The notes under the pieces were generated by a model. The model worked only from the letters and a program-made list of their open reading frames with translations. It did no database searches and was not told the DNA's origin. The position numbers and the translations under genes were made by a program. From positions 81,851 to 145,850 of the forward strand of contig NZ_JADPEL010000003.1 of the NCBI RefSeq assembly GCF_015667795.1: a stretch of DNA of 64,000 nt, in the 5' to 3' direction. How positions within the stretch are numbered: the stretch's first letter is position 1; each line of letters opens with the position of its first letter. Shown piece after piece: positions 54,704 through 63,935 of the stretch. The stretch comes from Clostridium sp. D53t1_180928_C8. Its GTDB lineage: Bacteria; Bacillota; Clostridia; Clostridiales; Clostridiaceae.

Positions 54704-55477
54704 TTATTCATAATCTTCTTCTAAACAACAATTTATTTTACCATATTTATCATATGTACTTCTAGTTGGTAATAACCATAGTTCTCCTATTCCGTAATAA
54801 ACAGTATTAATCTCCTCTATAACTTCATCATTTATTAATCTACCATATTTTTCATATTTTATTTTTATGCTACTACTTCTTAGAATAACTAAATCTTCAT
54901 TTACTGTTAATTTATCATTAAACAACTTACATCTTATTATTTCTTTTTCTGAAACTGGTAGTTTCAATGCAACAATTCCACTTCCATTAATTCTTATTTC
55001 TTTACCATCACCTTTTTCTTCAATAATACTTACTTCTTCATCAGATGCACAAAACATAGAATCATTAATTATTATTTCTTCATCAACTAATTCTATCAAT
55101 GTAAATTCACTAAAAGTAGTTTTTAATAAAATCTCACCTGTACCTTTAAATATTGTTTTATCTTTATTTGCTATTAACTGCTTAGATTCAAATATTAATT
55201 TTTTAATTCCTTTATATTCATGTAATATATCACTTCTTTCAATATATCCCTTCATATAACTCAATTCATTATTTTGTATTTTGGCAGAACTTTCATTTAA
55301 CAATATTCTTAGCTGTTTAAGTCTTTGTCCACTATTTTGTATAGCTTTAATATTTGTTATACACTCTACGTCATTTATTCCAATAAGCTCATTATATTTT
55401 AAGATCTGAAATTTAGTTTCATCACCTAATTGAGCTATTAAAGTTAACTTATTTTTCATTTCAATACTACTTCTCAT
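54704..55477 (-). CDS. AIM24-family protein
   Basis: A 257-residue protein with a beta-helix-like AIM24/DUF124 domain in its second half (about 90-240; FKGTGEILLKTTFSEF and TVYYGIGELWLLPT). Family members are soluble trimers of unclear function. The N-terminal 90 residues (IAQLGDETKFQILKYNELIG) are a clostridial extension. TATGGAGGAATT precedes the ATG. Follows the flagellar operon terminator. Confidence 0.8.
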   Translation of the reverse strand: MRSSIEMKNKLTLIAQLGDETKFQILKYNELIGINDVECITNIKAIQNSGQRLKQLRILLNESSAKIQNNELSYMKGYIERSDILHEYKGIKKLIFESKQLIANKDKTIFKGTGEILLKTTFSEFTLIELVDEEIIINDSMFCASDEEVSIIEEKGDGKEIRINGSGIVALKLPVSEKEIIRCKLFNDKLTVNEDLVILRSSSIKIKYEKYGRLINDEVIEEINTVYYGIGELWLLPTRSTYDKYGKINCCLEEDYE

Positions 55478-55550
55478 AATTCCTCCATATAACTAATATT
55501 CCATACCATAAATTCTATCCATATTAAACAAAGATTAAACAATTATAAAT

Positions 55551-55596
55551 GGCAAGTAATAAGTTTAAATATTAACTTCTAAACTTATTACTTGCC
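55551..55596 (-). terminator. Hairpin at the end of the flagellar operon
   Basis: GGCAAGTAATAAGTTTA and its perfect 17-base complement surround a 12-base loop. Tail has few T residues (CATTTATAATTG), so it may act with Rho or as an RNA-stabilising hairpin. It starts 19 bases after fliN. Confidence 0.65.
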
Positions 55597-55614
55597 ACTT
55601 CATAAGATTTAATA

Positions 55615-55878
55615 CTATCTAAGACTATTTACTAACTCTTCTGACTCCAAGACACTAGTAATTTTTATTCCAAAATTTTGTTGTGCGATAACAACTTGAC
55701 CATAAGCTATCTTTTTACCATTTACAAGTATTTCAACTTCTTGATTATTTAAAGTATCAAGTTCTATTAAAGACCCTTTTCCTAATTCTAATATCTCACT
55801 TAACGCCATCTTGGTTCTTCCTAAAACTGCTGTTATCTCTATTGGTATATCTAATATTCTAGCTATATTCTCATTCAT
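55615..55878 (-). CDS. fliN: Flagellar switch protein FliN (SpoA domain only)
   Basis: An 87-residue C-ring protein with one SpoA domain: IPIEITAVLGRTKMALSEILELGKGSLIELD and VLVNGKKIAYGQVV-type ending. It lacks the long N-terminal CheC-like part found in FliY of Bacillus. Two-base gap after fliM, so likely coupled translation. Confidence 0.93.
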   Translation of the reverse strand: MNENIARILDIPIEITAVLGRTKMALSEILELGKGSLIELDTLNNQEVEILVNGKKIAYGQVVIAQQNFGIKITSVLESEELVNSLR

Positions 55879-55880
55879 AT

Positions 55881-56774
55881 CTATATCTCCCTATTAATTA
55901 TATCAGTTATTTCTACACCTTTTTGTATTCCTAAAACGCCAGGTTTTGCCTTATAAGTCTTAGCATCACCTACGCTGACAATAATATCCTCATTTATTCT
56001 TTGATCCAAAAGAATAACATCGCCTACTTCTAAATTAAGTAAATCCCTAATACTAACTTTTGCACTTCCAAGATTTGCACAAATATCTACTTCAACATCT
56101 TTTACAAATTGAAAAATTTCATTAGATATTATATCATTTCTTTTTTCACTTTCTGTTGACTCATAATCCATCATTTTTACATTTTCAAAGCTATCTACTA
56201 CTTCTTTCATATTTTCATATGGTATACAAATCCTCATGCATCCAATTATTTCATTTTCTAAATATATATTTATCTGTGAGTTAAATATCATATCATTATT
56301 AGTAAGATTTTGATATTGAACTTTATTAGTATGTATCTTTGAAATATCAATTTTTTCATAAGAATGCGGAATATATATTCTCTTTAATAAGTTTTCAAAT
56401 AAGTATTTAAGTAATTCTAAATCAATATTAGTTGGCTCCCTATCTATCATTTGTACTTTTCCATTGCCACCTAATAGTAAATCAACTATACTTAATACAA
56501 CAACTTTATCTATAAATAAAGTTAAGTTTTCAACAACAGGTAAAATGCTATATTCTATAACAACAGAATCACCTTTTATTGCTTCAACAAACTCACCATA
56601 TGTAGTCTGAGCACAACTATTTATAATCATCTTAAAGCTTTCATTTTTTGTTTCATAATTAATTTGCATATTTGAAGTTTTACAAAACTCTTCACACATA
56701 AGCGCTAAATTTCTTATATTTTCAATAGAGAATTTTTCACTTTTCTTGAAGTCATATAATTTAATATCTTCCAT
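55881..56774 (-). CDS. fliM: Flagellar switch protein FliM, lacks the CheY-binding N-peptide
   Basis: A 297-residue C-ring protein. The CheC-like middle domain (about 35-190) includes LSIVDLLLGGNG and INIYLENEIIGCMRICIPYENM; the C-terminal SpoA domain (about 210-295) includes VSIRDLLNLEVGDVILLDQ. Standard FliM begins with LSQ-EIDALL, the site for CheY-P. Here the N-terminus is MEDIKLYDFKKSEKFS, with no such motif and no upstream start with a binding site. AAGAGGATGGACT precedes the ATG. Confidence 0.88.
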   Translation of the reverse strand: MEDIKLYDFKKSEKFSIENIRNLALMCEEFCKTSNMQINYETKNESFKMIINSCAQTTYGEFVEAIKGDSVVIEYSILPVVENLTLFIDKVVVLSIVDLLLGGNGKVQMIDREPTNIDLELLKYLFENLLKRIYIPHSYEKIDISKIHTNKVQYQNLTNNDMIFNSQINIYLENEIIGCMRICIPYENMKEVVDSFENVKMMDYESTESEKRNDIISNEIFQFVKDVEVDICANLGSAKVSIRDLLNLEVGDVILLDQRINEDIIVSVGDAKTYKAKPGVLGIQKGVEITDIINREI

Positions 56775-56789
56775 AGTCCATCCTCTTTC

Positions 56790-57551
56790 TTATCTTGATT
56801 GTAAATTATTTATCATTGACCACATTTCATCAGCTACACTAACTCCCTTACTATTCAGCTGAAATGCTCTTTGTACAGATATTAAATCTATCATTTCTTG
56901 TTTGATGTCTACATTAGACATCTCAGCATGACCTTGCATTATATTAGAACTATTAATCATTGTCATTTGTGTGTTTTCTTTAGGAACAAATAAACTATCT
57001 CCTAAATATACAAAATCGTCCTTTCCCTTTGTTACATACAGATTTACATTTCCAATCTTTTTATAATTTGAAAACACTTCCCCTCTTTTATTAACCATTA
57101 GATTTTTCGAAGTAATTTTTGAGTTTAAATAATTTTTATCATTTTCAAATTGTATATCAAGTATATTTCCATTATCATCAACAATTCTTCCATTAGCATC
57201 TACATTAAACTCTCCATTTCTTGTATATGCATAAGTATTATCGTTTCTAATAACTCTAAAAAATCCTTCTCCGTCTATAGCAATATCAGTAGAGATATTA
57301 GTTTTCTTTAAGCTACCTTGAGTAAAGTTTCTAAATTCATTACTAGTTTTAGCACCAGTACCTACAGTAGCATTTCTATCATTAGTAGGATAAGAATCTT
57401 TATATAATCTTTCTCTTACTAAATCTTGAAATTCCATATCTAACTTCTTATATCCAGTAGTATTAACATTAACAATATTATTAGATATAATATTAATCTT
57501 ATTTTGATTAGCGCTCATCCCAGTTTTACTAACATTTAACATTCCATACAT
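56790..57551 (-). CDS. flgG: Flagellar distal rod protein FlgG
   Basis: A 253-residue rod protein. N-terminal SNNIVNVNTTGYKK is the rod/hook motif, the centre has a hook-type domain, and the C-terminus has GHAEMSNVDIKQEMIDLISVQRAFQLNSKG. It and flgF are paralogues; assignment to G is from order and the slightly longer C-terminal half. AGGTGAAGTAA precedes the ATG. Confidence 0.85.
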   Translation of the reverse strand: MYGMLNVSKTGMSANQNKINIISNNIVNVNTTGYKKLDMEFQDLVRERLYKDSYPTNDRNATVGTGAKTSNEFRNFTQGSLKKTNISTDIAIDGEGFFRVIRNDNTYAYTRNGEFNVDANGRIVDDNGNILDIQFENDKNYLNSKITSKNLMVNKRGEVFSNYKKIGNVNLYVTKGKDDFVYLGDSLFVPKENTQMTMINSSNIMQGHAEMSNVDIKQEMIDLISVQRAFQLNSKGVSVADEMWSMINNLQSR

Positions 57552-57560
57552 TTACTTCAC

Positions 57561-58319
57561 CTACCTAACTGTTCCTATCTCAGTTGCTATTTTACTTAAA
57601 GTAGAATCCATAACTTGTACAACTTTTTGATTAGCTTCAAAAGCTCTTAAATTTGACATTAAAGCCGATGTTACATCTATGATATCTACATTAGAAGATT
57701 CTTTATGTTTATTTCTTACTTCATAATTATTACTTACTCTAGCATTCTCTCCAGTATAAAGATTCCGTCCAATTTTATTTAAAATACTATAATCATCAAA
57801 TCCAACTATATTAAACTTATGTGTAACTCCAGAATCTAAAATAATATTATTGTTGCTATCCATTAATATTTTACTATTTCCTACATATATAGATTGATTA
57901 TTAGAATTTAAAACTTCATAGCCTAAACTATTAACAAGATATCCTTCACTATTAACATTAAACACGCCATCTCTCGTATAATATCTCATCCCTTTAGTAT
58001 CTCTTACAGTAAAAAATCCCTTTCCATTTAGTGCAAAATCGGTTTCATTATCAGTTTCTACTAATGTTCCTTGATTATAATTAGTTCCTACTTCATCTAT
58101 TTTAACGCCAGGATTTAATACTCCTAATTCTTGTTTAGTTCCCTTTCCATTTACATATTTATCATTATTACTTATTAAAACATCATCAAATGTTTTAGAT
58201 ACTAGTGTCTCTGACTTATATCCTGTAGTGTTTAAATTTGCAATATTATTAGTTATTACATTTTGACTACTTTGTAAATTTATCATAGCTGATACTGATG
58301 AATACATACCTCTTAGCAT
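57561..58319 (-). CDS. flgF: Flagellar rod protein FlgF-type
   Basis: A 252-residue rod protein with the N-terminal TNNIANLNTTGYKSE motif, hook-type middle (FALNGKGFFTVRDTKGMRYYTRDGVFNV) and C-terminal SNVDIIDVTSALMSNLRAFEAN. The 10-base gap to flgG shows common transcription. AAGGAGGTATAAT precedes the ATG. FlgF/FlgG naming could be swapped. Confidence 0.82.
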   Translation of the reverse strand: MLRGMYSSVSAMINLQSSQNVITNNIANLNTTGYKSETLVSKTFDDVLISNNDKYVNGKGTKQELGVLNPGVKIDEVGTNYNQGTLVETDNETDFALNGKGFFTVRDTKGMRYYTRDGVFNVNSEGYLVNSLGYEVLNSNNQSIYVGNSKILMDSNNNIILDSGVTHKFNIVGFDDYSILNKIGRNLYTGENARVSNNYEVRNKHKESSNVDIIDVTSALMSNLRAFEANQKVVQVMDSTLSKIATEIGTVR

Positions 58320-58330
58320 ATTATACCTCC

Positions 58331-59047
58331 TTAAGCTATATTATAATTTAATTTATTAATTGTATTTCTCAAATTTACTATTGCTCTACTATGTAATTGA
58401 GATACCCTAGATTCTGATACTTCTAAAACTCTACCAATTTCTTTTAAAGTAAGCTCTTCATAATAGTATAAAGATAAAACAAGTTTATCCTTTTCTTTTA
58501 ACATATTAATCGCTTTTGTAAGTATTTCTAATTTTTCTTCTTCTTCAACTATATTATCTGGTAATAATTTATCATCTTCCTTTATTGTATCTATCACCTT
58601 AACATCATTACTTCCTTGAAAAATAAAAGAATCTAAAGATACCTTAGTCATTAAGTTTATGTTACTATCAATCTTTTTAACTTCATTTATTGATAAATTT
58701 AAATATTTTGATATTTCCAAATCAGTAGGTTCCCTTAACAAGTTATTCTGTAATATTTCTACAGCTGCATTGTACTCATTTATCTTTGACACATCACTTC
58801 TTGAAATTGGAGAACTTCTTCTTATCTCATCTATAATAGCGGCTCTTATTTTAAGTGATGCATAAGTTGAAAACTTGCAATTTCTATCATTCTTATAAGT
58901 ATTTGTTGCATCGATAAGACCCATTGTTCCATAGCTAACTAGATCTTCATATTCAATTCCAATATTTTTAGTAAAGTATTTTGATGCTATATATTTCACT
59001 AAACTCATATTTTCTAATATGTATTGTTCCTTATGGTCATTAACCAA
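58331..59047 (-). CDS. fliA: Flagellar sigma-28 factor FliA (SigD)
   Basis: A 238-residue sigma factor for late flagellar and chemotaxis genes. Region 2 (YILENMSLVKYIASKYFTKN and YEDLVSYGTMGLIDA), region 3 (SSPISRSDVSKIN) and region 4 (TLKEIGRVLEVSESRVSQLHSRA) are all present. Start is TTG after GGAGGAGTTTAAA. Directly follows flhA; flhF and flhG, often between these genes, are absent here. Confidence 0.93.
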   Translation of the reverse strand: MVNDHKEQYILENMSLVKYIASKYFTKNIGIEYEDLVSYGTMGLIDATNTYKNDRNCKFSTYASLKIRAAIIDEIRRSSPISRSDVSKINEYNAAVEILQNNLLREPTDLEISKYLNLSINEVKKIDSNINLMTKVSLDSFIFQGSNDVKVIDTIKEDDKLLPDNIVEEEEKLEILTKAINMLKEKDKLVLSLYYYEELTLKEIGRVLEVSESRVSQLHSRAIVNLRNTINKLNYNIA

Positions 59048-59062
59048 TTTAAACTCCTCCTA

Positions 59063-61111
59063 TTATATGTTAACTACTGCTTGTGCTCTTATTTGAACAT
59101 CATTTGGTATTTCATTTAATGATAATATTGCAATATTAGGAAATACCATTTCAACAAGCTTTCTAAATGGTGCTCTTATTTTAGGTGAAACTAAAATAAT
59201 TGGCCTGTTATTATAAAAATTAACATTCTCACTTATATCTTTTATACTATTAAATATCTTATTTGTACTTTCTGGATCTACTGCTGGATATGTTCCATTA
59301 ACAGACTTTTGTAAGTTATTAGATATCAGTCTTTCAACATCATTAGATAGAGTTGCTACAGTTATATAATTATTTTCGTCTACAAGTGAAGCTGATATAC
59401 TCTTATTTAATGCCATTCTGACATATTCAGTTAAAAGTTCTATATCTTTAGTATTAATTGCATTATCAGCTAAAGTTTCTAAAATTGTTACCCTATCTTT
59501 TATTGATACTTTTTCTCTAAGTAAGTTTTGTAATACTTTTTGAACTTCACCTAAAGTCATTAAATCTGGAATAAGTTCATCTACTACTACACTATATTTT
59601 TCTTTTGTTGCATCAATTATTACTTTAACTTCTTCCCTTCCCATAAGTTCATGAGATTTTTCTTTAACTATCTCTAATAGATGAGTAACTAATATAGTTG
59701 AAGGATCTACTATTGTATATCCTCTTAATTCTGCTTCTTCAATATTATCTTTACTTATCCATAATGCTTCTAATCCAAAACTAGGTTCTATAGCTTTTAT
59801 TCCGTCTAACTCTAACCCTAATCCCATTGGATCCATGCATAGAACCATTGTTGGCATAAGCTTATATGTAGCAACTTTATTTCCCTTTATTTTTATGCAA
59901 TATTCATTTGGATCTAATTGAAGATTATCTCTTATTCGTATAGGTTGTACTATTATTCCCATATCAATAGCACATTGTCTTCTTATTGATGCTATTCTTT
60001 GTAGTAAATCACCACCGCTATCTTCGTCTGCTAGCGGTATAAGACCATATCCAATTTCCACCTCTAAAGCTTCAATATTAAGTAATTCACTTACATCTTC
60101 TACTTCATTTGTTACTGCAGATTCTTCTACCTCTAAATTTTCTAACTTATCTTTGTCTCTCTCCCTAACTTTGCTTTTCTTTAATGTGATACTAATTAAA
60201 ACACACCCTAAACCAAGTGTAAAAAATGATATAGTAGGTAACCCTGGCATAACTCCTAATATAAATAGTACTACTCCAGTTATCATTATTGCCTTTGGAA
60301 TAGATGTTAACTGCTGACCAGCTAAGCTTGCAAAGCTTTCCTCACTATCTGCTCTTGTTACTAAAATACCAGCTGCAGTTGAGATAAGTAATGCTGGTAT
60401 CTGACTTACAAGCCCATCCCCTATTGTTAATCTTATATATGTTTGAATAGCTTGAGAAAAATCCATATCAAGCATCATAACTCCAATTATAATTCCACCA
60501 AATATATTTATTATAGTTACTATAATACCTGCAATAGCATCTCCCTTAACAAATTTAGATGCTCCATCCATGGAACCATAAAAGTCAGCTTCTTGTTGTA
60601 GTTCTCTTCTTCTTTTCCTGGCTGTCTTTTCATCAATCATTCCAGCATTTAAATCTGCATCTATGCTCATTTGTTTTCCTGGCATAGCATCTAATGTAAA
60701 CCTTGCAGAAACTTCAGATACTCTTCCTGATCCATTAGTAATAACTACAAATTGAATTATTATAATTATTAAAAATATAATTACTCCTACAACATAATTT
60801 CCTCTTACAACAAAACTACCAAATGATTCAATTATATTTCCTGCATAACCTTCCCCTAAGATAAGTCTTGTAGAAGAAATATTAAGCCCTAATCTAAAAA
60901 GAGTTGTTACCAATAATAAGGTTGGAAATATTGATAATTGAAGTATACTAGTTGAAAAAAGTGTCATAAGTAAAATTAAAATTGATAAAGTTATATTTAA
61001 TACTAATAGCATATCTAACATAAATGAAGGCAATGGTATTATAATCATTAAAATTATTCCCATTACACCGAAGGCAACTAATATATCAAATTTATTTTTA
61101 AAATTTCTCAT
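59063..61111 (-). CDS. flhA: Flagellar export gate protein FlhA
   Basis: The 682-residue export gate has eight membrane helices in the N-terminal half, the conserved FHIPEP region (RFTLDAMPGKQMSIDADLNAGMIDE, here quoted by its core TLDAMPGKQM), and a cytoplasmic C-terminal domain that docks substrates. Standard length. Preceded by flhB with 12 bases between. Confidence 0.96.
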   Translation of the reverse strand: MRNFKNKFDILVAFGVMGIILMIIIPLPSFMLDMLLVLNITLSILILLMTLFSTSILQLSIFPTLLLVTTLFRLGLNISSTRLILGEGYAGNIIESFGSFVVRGNYVVGVIIFLIIIIIQFVVITNGSGRVSEVSARFTLDAMPGKQMSIDADLNAGMIDEKTARKRRRELQQEADFYGSMDGASKFVKGDAIAGIIVTIINIFGGIIIGVMMLDMDFSQAIQTYIRLTIGDGLVSQIPALLISTAAGILVTRADSEESFASLAGQQLTSIPKAIMITGVVLFILGVMPGLPTISFFTLGLGCVLISITLKKSKVRERDKDKLENLEVEESAVTNEVEDVSELLNIEALEVEIGYGLIPLADEDSGGDLLQRIASIRRQCAIDMGIIVQPIRIRDNLQLDPNEYCIKIKGNKVATYKLMPTMVLCMDPMGLGLELDGIKAIEPSFGLEALWISKDNIEEAELRGYTIVDPSTILVTHLLEIVKEKSHELMGREEVKVIIDATKEKYSVVVDELIPDLMTLGEVQKVLQNLLREKVSIKDRVTILETLADNAINTKDIELLTEYVRMALNKSISASLVDENNYITVATLSNDVERLISNNLQKSVNGTYPAVDPESTNKIFNSIKDISENVNFYNNRPIILVSPKIRAPFRKLVEMVFPNIAILSLNEIPNDVQIRAQAVVNI

Positions 61112-61123
61112 TCCTTAATTCCT

Positions 61124-62191
61124 TTACTTATTTCTTTTATATCTATTTTTTATTTTATATACTGCAACTAATACTTCAGCTACTGCTTGGTACATATCTG
61201 CAGGCACTTCTTGATCTATATCAACCTCTTTATACATAATTCTAGCTAGTGGTTTATTTTCAACTATAGGTATATCATTCTCTTTAGCTATTTCTCTTAT
61301 CTTCATAGCTAAAATATCCGCTCCTTTCGCAATAACAATTGGCGCAGAATCTATATCTCTTTCATATCTAATAGCTATAGAAATATGAGTAGGATTTGTA
61401 ATAATAACAGTTGCATCTTTTGAATTTTGAATCATCCTTTGAGACGACAATTGTCTTTGTTTTTGCTTAATTTGAGATTTTACAATTGGATCCCCTTCTG
61501 CTTGTTTATATTCCTCTTTTACCTCTTGCTTAGTCATTTTCATTCCCTTTTTATAAGAATATAATTGATAAGCAAAGTCTACAATTCCTATAACTATAGC
61601 AATTCCTATTGCTATCATAAATAATTGCTTTACAATATCAAATATAAAATATAACAAATATGGAAAGTATACATCTCCTATTTTTAATATATTTAAATAG
61701 TTTTTCTTAACAAAAGAAAATCCTATATATGATAATAAAATTAGTAATATAGTATTTTTTATAAAAGTTACAAAAGCTTTTTGAGAAAACATATTTTTAA
61801 ATCCCTTAATTGGATTTAGCTTTGAAAACTTAGGTTTTAATGCATCTTTATTAAATATCAAACCACTTTGCATAATATTTGCTATAATTCCTAATGCAAT
61901 TACAATTAACCCAAGCGGCAAAAATATTTCAATAAATTTAAATATCCCACTTATAAATATTTCATGTGCCATTTTATAATTTAAGTCAATACTAAAATCT
62001 AATTTTAATGAAGAAGCTATAAATACTTTTAGTTTATTTATAACCTTAGCACTCATCATAAAAACACAAAGTACTGCTCCAATTAAAGTAAACGCATTTG
62101 AAACCTCTTTACTTTTTGCTACATTCCCTTTTTTCCGCTCATCCTTCTTTTTCTTAGCGGTAGGTTGTTCTGTCTTATCTGACAATGACAA
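61124..62191 (-). CDS. flhB: Flagellar export switch protein FlhB
   Basis: A 355-residue protein with four membrane helices and the cytoplasmic domain containing the self-cleavage site NPTH (IITNPTHISIAIRYE), which switches export from rod/hook to filament. N-terminus LSDKTEQPTAKKKKDERKKG is typical. Start is TTG after GGGAGAGATAAGT. Confidence 0.96.
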   Translation of the reverse strand: MSLSDKTEQPTAKKKKDERKKGNVAKSKEVSNAFTLIGAVLCVFMMSAKVINKLKVFIASSLKLDFSIDLNYKMAHEIFISGIFKFIEIFLPLGLIVIALGIIANIMQSGLIFNKDALKPKFSKLNPIKGFKNMFSQKAFVTFIKNTILLILLSYIGFSFVKKNYLNILKIGDVYFPYLLYFIFDIVKQLFMIAIGIAIVIGIVDFAYQLYSYKKGMKMTKQEVKEEYKQAEGDPIVKSQIKQKQRQLSSQRMIQNSKDATVIITNPTHISIAIRYERDIDSAPIVIAKGADILAMKIREIAKENDIPIVENKPLARIMYKEVDIDQEVPADMYQAVAEVLVAVYKIKNRYKRNK

Positions 62192-62222
62192 ACTTATCTC
62201 TCCCTTATCTCTTTAACTTCAT

Positions 62223-62984
62223 TTAAAATAATGTATTTATAAATGCAATTATTTGATCCTGAAATACTAATGTTCCTTCAAGTACATTTTTTAATTGCTT
62301 AATAATATCTTTCATAGTATTTAATATAAATGGCAATGAACTCATAAAAAACAATATTCCAACTAACATTTTAAGTGGCATTCCTATAATCATTACATTT
62401 AAACCTGATATACTTCTAGATATTATTCCCGTTATTAAATCAGTTATTATTAACACAACTATAATTGGACTAGCTATCTTTATTCCCATAATAAAATACT
62501 CTACAAAAACTCTTAATATATATGAAATGTTAAAATCTAATATTGAGTATCCAACTGGAATTATCTCAAAACTATTCTGTATAGAATTTATTAAAATATG
62601 ATGAGCATTTATATTGAAAAATACTACTATCCCTATAAAATACATTAATTTTTCCATAATTGTAGACTGTGTCTGAGTATTTGGGTCATATGTACTTGCC
62701 ATAGATAACCCTAATTGAATATCTATTAAATTTCCAGCCATCTTTAAACTATAAAAACACATGTTAACTATGTATCCTAAAACTAATCCATTAATTGTTT
62801 CAAAAGTACCATACTTTATTAACTCATAAAAGTTTTCAACTATACTATTTATCTCTATATTTAAAGCTATCATTAAAGATAATAAAAATGAAAAACATAT
62901 CTTAAATAAACGAGGAGTTCCACTAGGAAATATAATACTAATAGCTAAAAAGAATGCTGTTATTCTAAAAAAAACGTATATCAT
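62223..62984 (-). CDS. fliR: Flagellar export apparatus protein FliR
   Basis: A 253-residue protein with about five to six membrane helices, part of the FliPQR export channel. FRITAFFLAISIIFPS opens it, and the family block YSLKMAGNLIDIQLGLSMASTYDPNTQ is clear (core LIDIQLGLSMAS). Two bases separate fliQ and fliR. It is not fused to flhB, unlike in some clostridia. Confidence 0.94.
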   Translation of the reverse strand: MIYVFFRITAFFLAISIIFPSGTPRLFKICFSFLLSLMIALNIEINSIVENFYELIKYGTFETINGLVLGYIVNMCFYSLKMAGNLIDIQLGLSMASTYDPNTQTQSTIMEKLMYFIGIVVFFNINAHHILINSIQNSFEIIPVGYSILDFNISYILRVFVEYFIMGIKIASPIIVVLIITDLITGIISRSISGLNVMIIGMPLKMLVGILFFMSSLPFILNTMKDIIKQLKNVLEGTLVFQDQIIAFINTLF

Positions 62985-62986
62985 AA

Positions 62987-63256
62987 TTATTTAACTACAG
63001 TAGATATACTTTGAAATAATTCAGTAGTAAGTATCACAAGTTTATTTAACATCCAAGGCCCACCTATGACTAGTATTAAAATAATTGCTATTAACTTAGG
63101 TACAAATGTCAATGTTTGCTCTTGAATCTGTGTTGTCGCTTGAAAAATACTTATTATAAGTCCAACTACTAAAGATATAGCAAGTATTGGGCCTCCTATC
63201 ATAAGACCTACAACTAATGCTTTTTTTACTATTGTCATTATCACTATTTCACTCAT
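62987..63256 (-). CDS. fliQ: Flagellar export apparatus protein FliQ
   Basis: An 89-residue protein with two membrane helices (KKALVVGLMIGGPILAISLVVGLIIS and AIILILVIGGPWML-like second) and the FQATTQIQEQTLTFVPK block between them. AGGAGAGATATA precedes the ATG. Confidence 0.95.
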   Translation of the reverse strand: MSEIVIMTIVKKALVVGLMIGGPILAISLVVGLIISIFQATTQIQEQTLTFVPKLIAIILILVIGGPWMLNKLVILTTELFQSISTVVK

Positions 63257-63266
63257 TATATCTCTC

Positions 63267-63935
63267 CTATCTTAAAAAACTTTCTATTAAAGATTTAACT
63301 AATAAGTTCCATCCATCTACCATTACAAATAAAAGTAATTTAAATGGAAGTGAAATCATTGCCGGTGGAAGCATAAACATTCCCATTGACATAAGAGTAC
63401 TAGCTACTATTAAATCTATTACTAGAAAAGGTATATATATTATAAATCCTATCTGAAATGCTGTTTTTAATTCACTTATTGCAAAAGCAGGTACTACTAC
63501 ATTTATTGGTAAATCTTCTTTATTTAAATTCTTAACATCTATTGATGAATTTTTTAAGAATAACTCTAAATCTTCATCCCTAGTTTGTTTTAATAAAAAT
63601 TCTACCACTGGTTTCTTTGCTTCTGTATATGCCTCTTCAATAGTTATTTCTTTATTTATATACGGTTGTATAGCATTTTGTGTTATCTTATCCACAACTG
63701 GACTCATAATAAACATAGTTATACACAGAGCTAGTCCCACTAATATTTGATTTGGAATAGATTGTTGAGCACCTAATGCTGATTTTATAAATGAAAATGT
63801 AATTATTATTCTTACAAAGCTTGTCATCATAAATATTATTGTTGGTAAGAACATAAGTATCGTCATTAATAAAAATACTTGCATGTTTGGAGTTAATTCT
63901 GAACTATTATTTAAAATCTGACTTAGTATATCCAT
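63267..63935 (-). CDS. fliP: Flagellar export apparatus protein FliP
   Basis: A 222-residue membrane protein with PFAM FliP marks TSFVRIIITFSFIKSALG, SIPNQILVGLALCITMFIM, and LVASTLMSMGMFMLPP. It has no cleavable signal peptide or N-terminal periplasmic tail. Overlaps the end of the upstream (fliO-like) frame by 29 bases. AAGGAAAAAAGATA precedes the ATG. Confidence 0.95.
   Translation of the reverse strand: MDILSQILNNSSELTPNMQVFLLMTILMFLPTIIFMMTSFVRIIITFSFIKSALGAQQSIPNQILVGLALCITMFIMSPVVDKITQNAIQPYINKEITIEEAYTEAKKPVVEFLLKQTRDEDLELFLKNSSIDVKNLNKEDLPINVVVPAFAISELKTAFQIGFIIYIPFLVIDLIVASTLMSMGMFMLPPAMISLPFKLLLFVMVDGWNLLVKSLIESFLR

Noticed and set aside
54704-55477. Assigning the AIM24 gene to the flagellar operon
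   Set aside because: A 17-bp hairpin and about 75 further bases separate it from fliN, with its own strong binding site.
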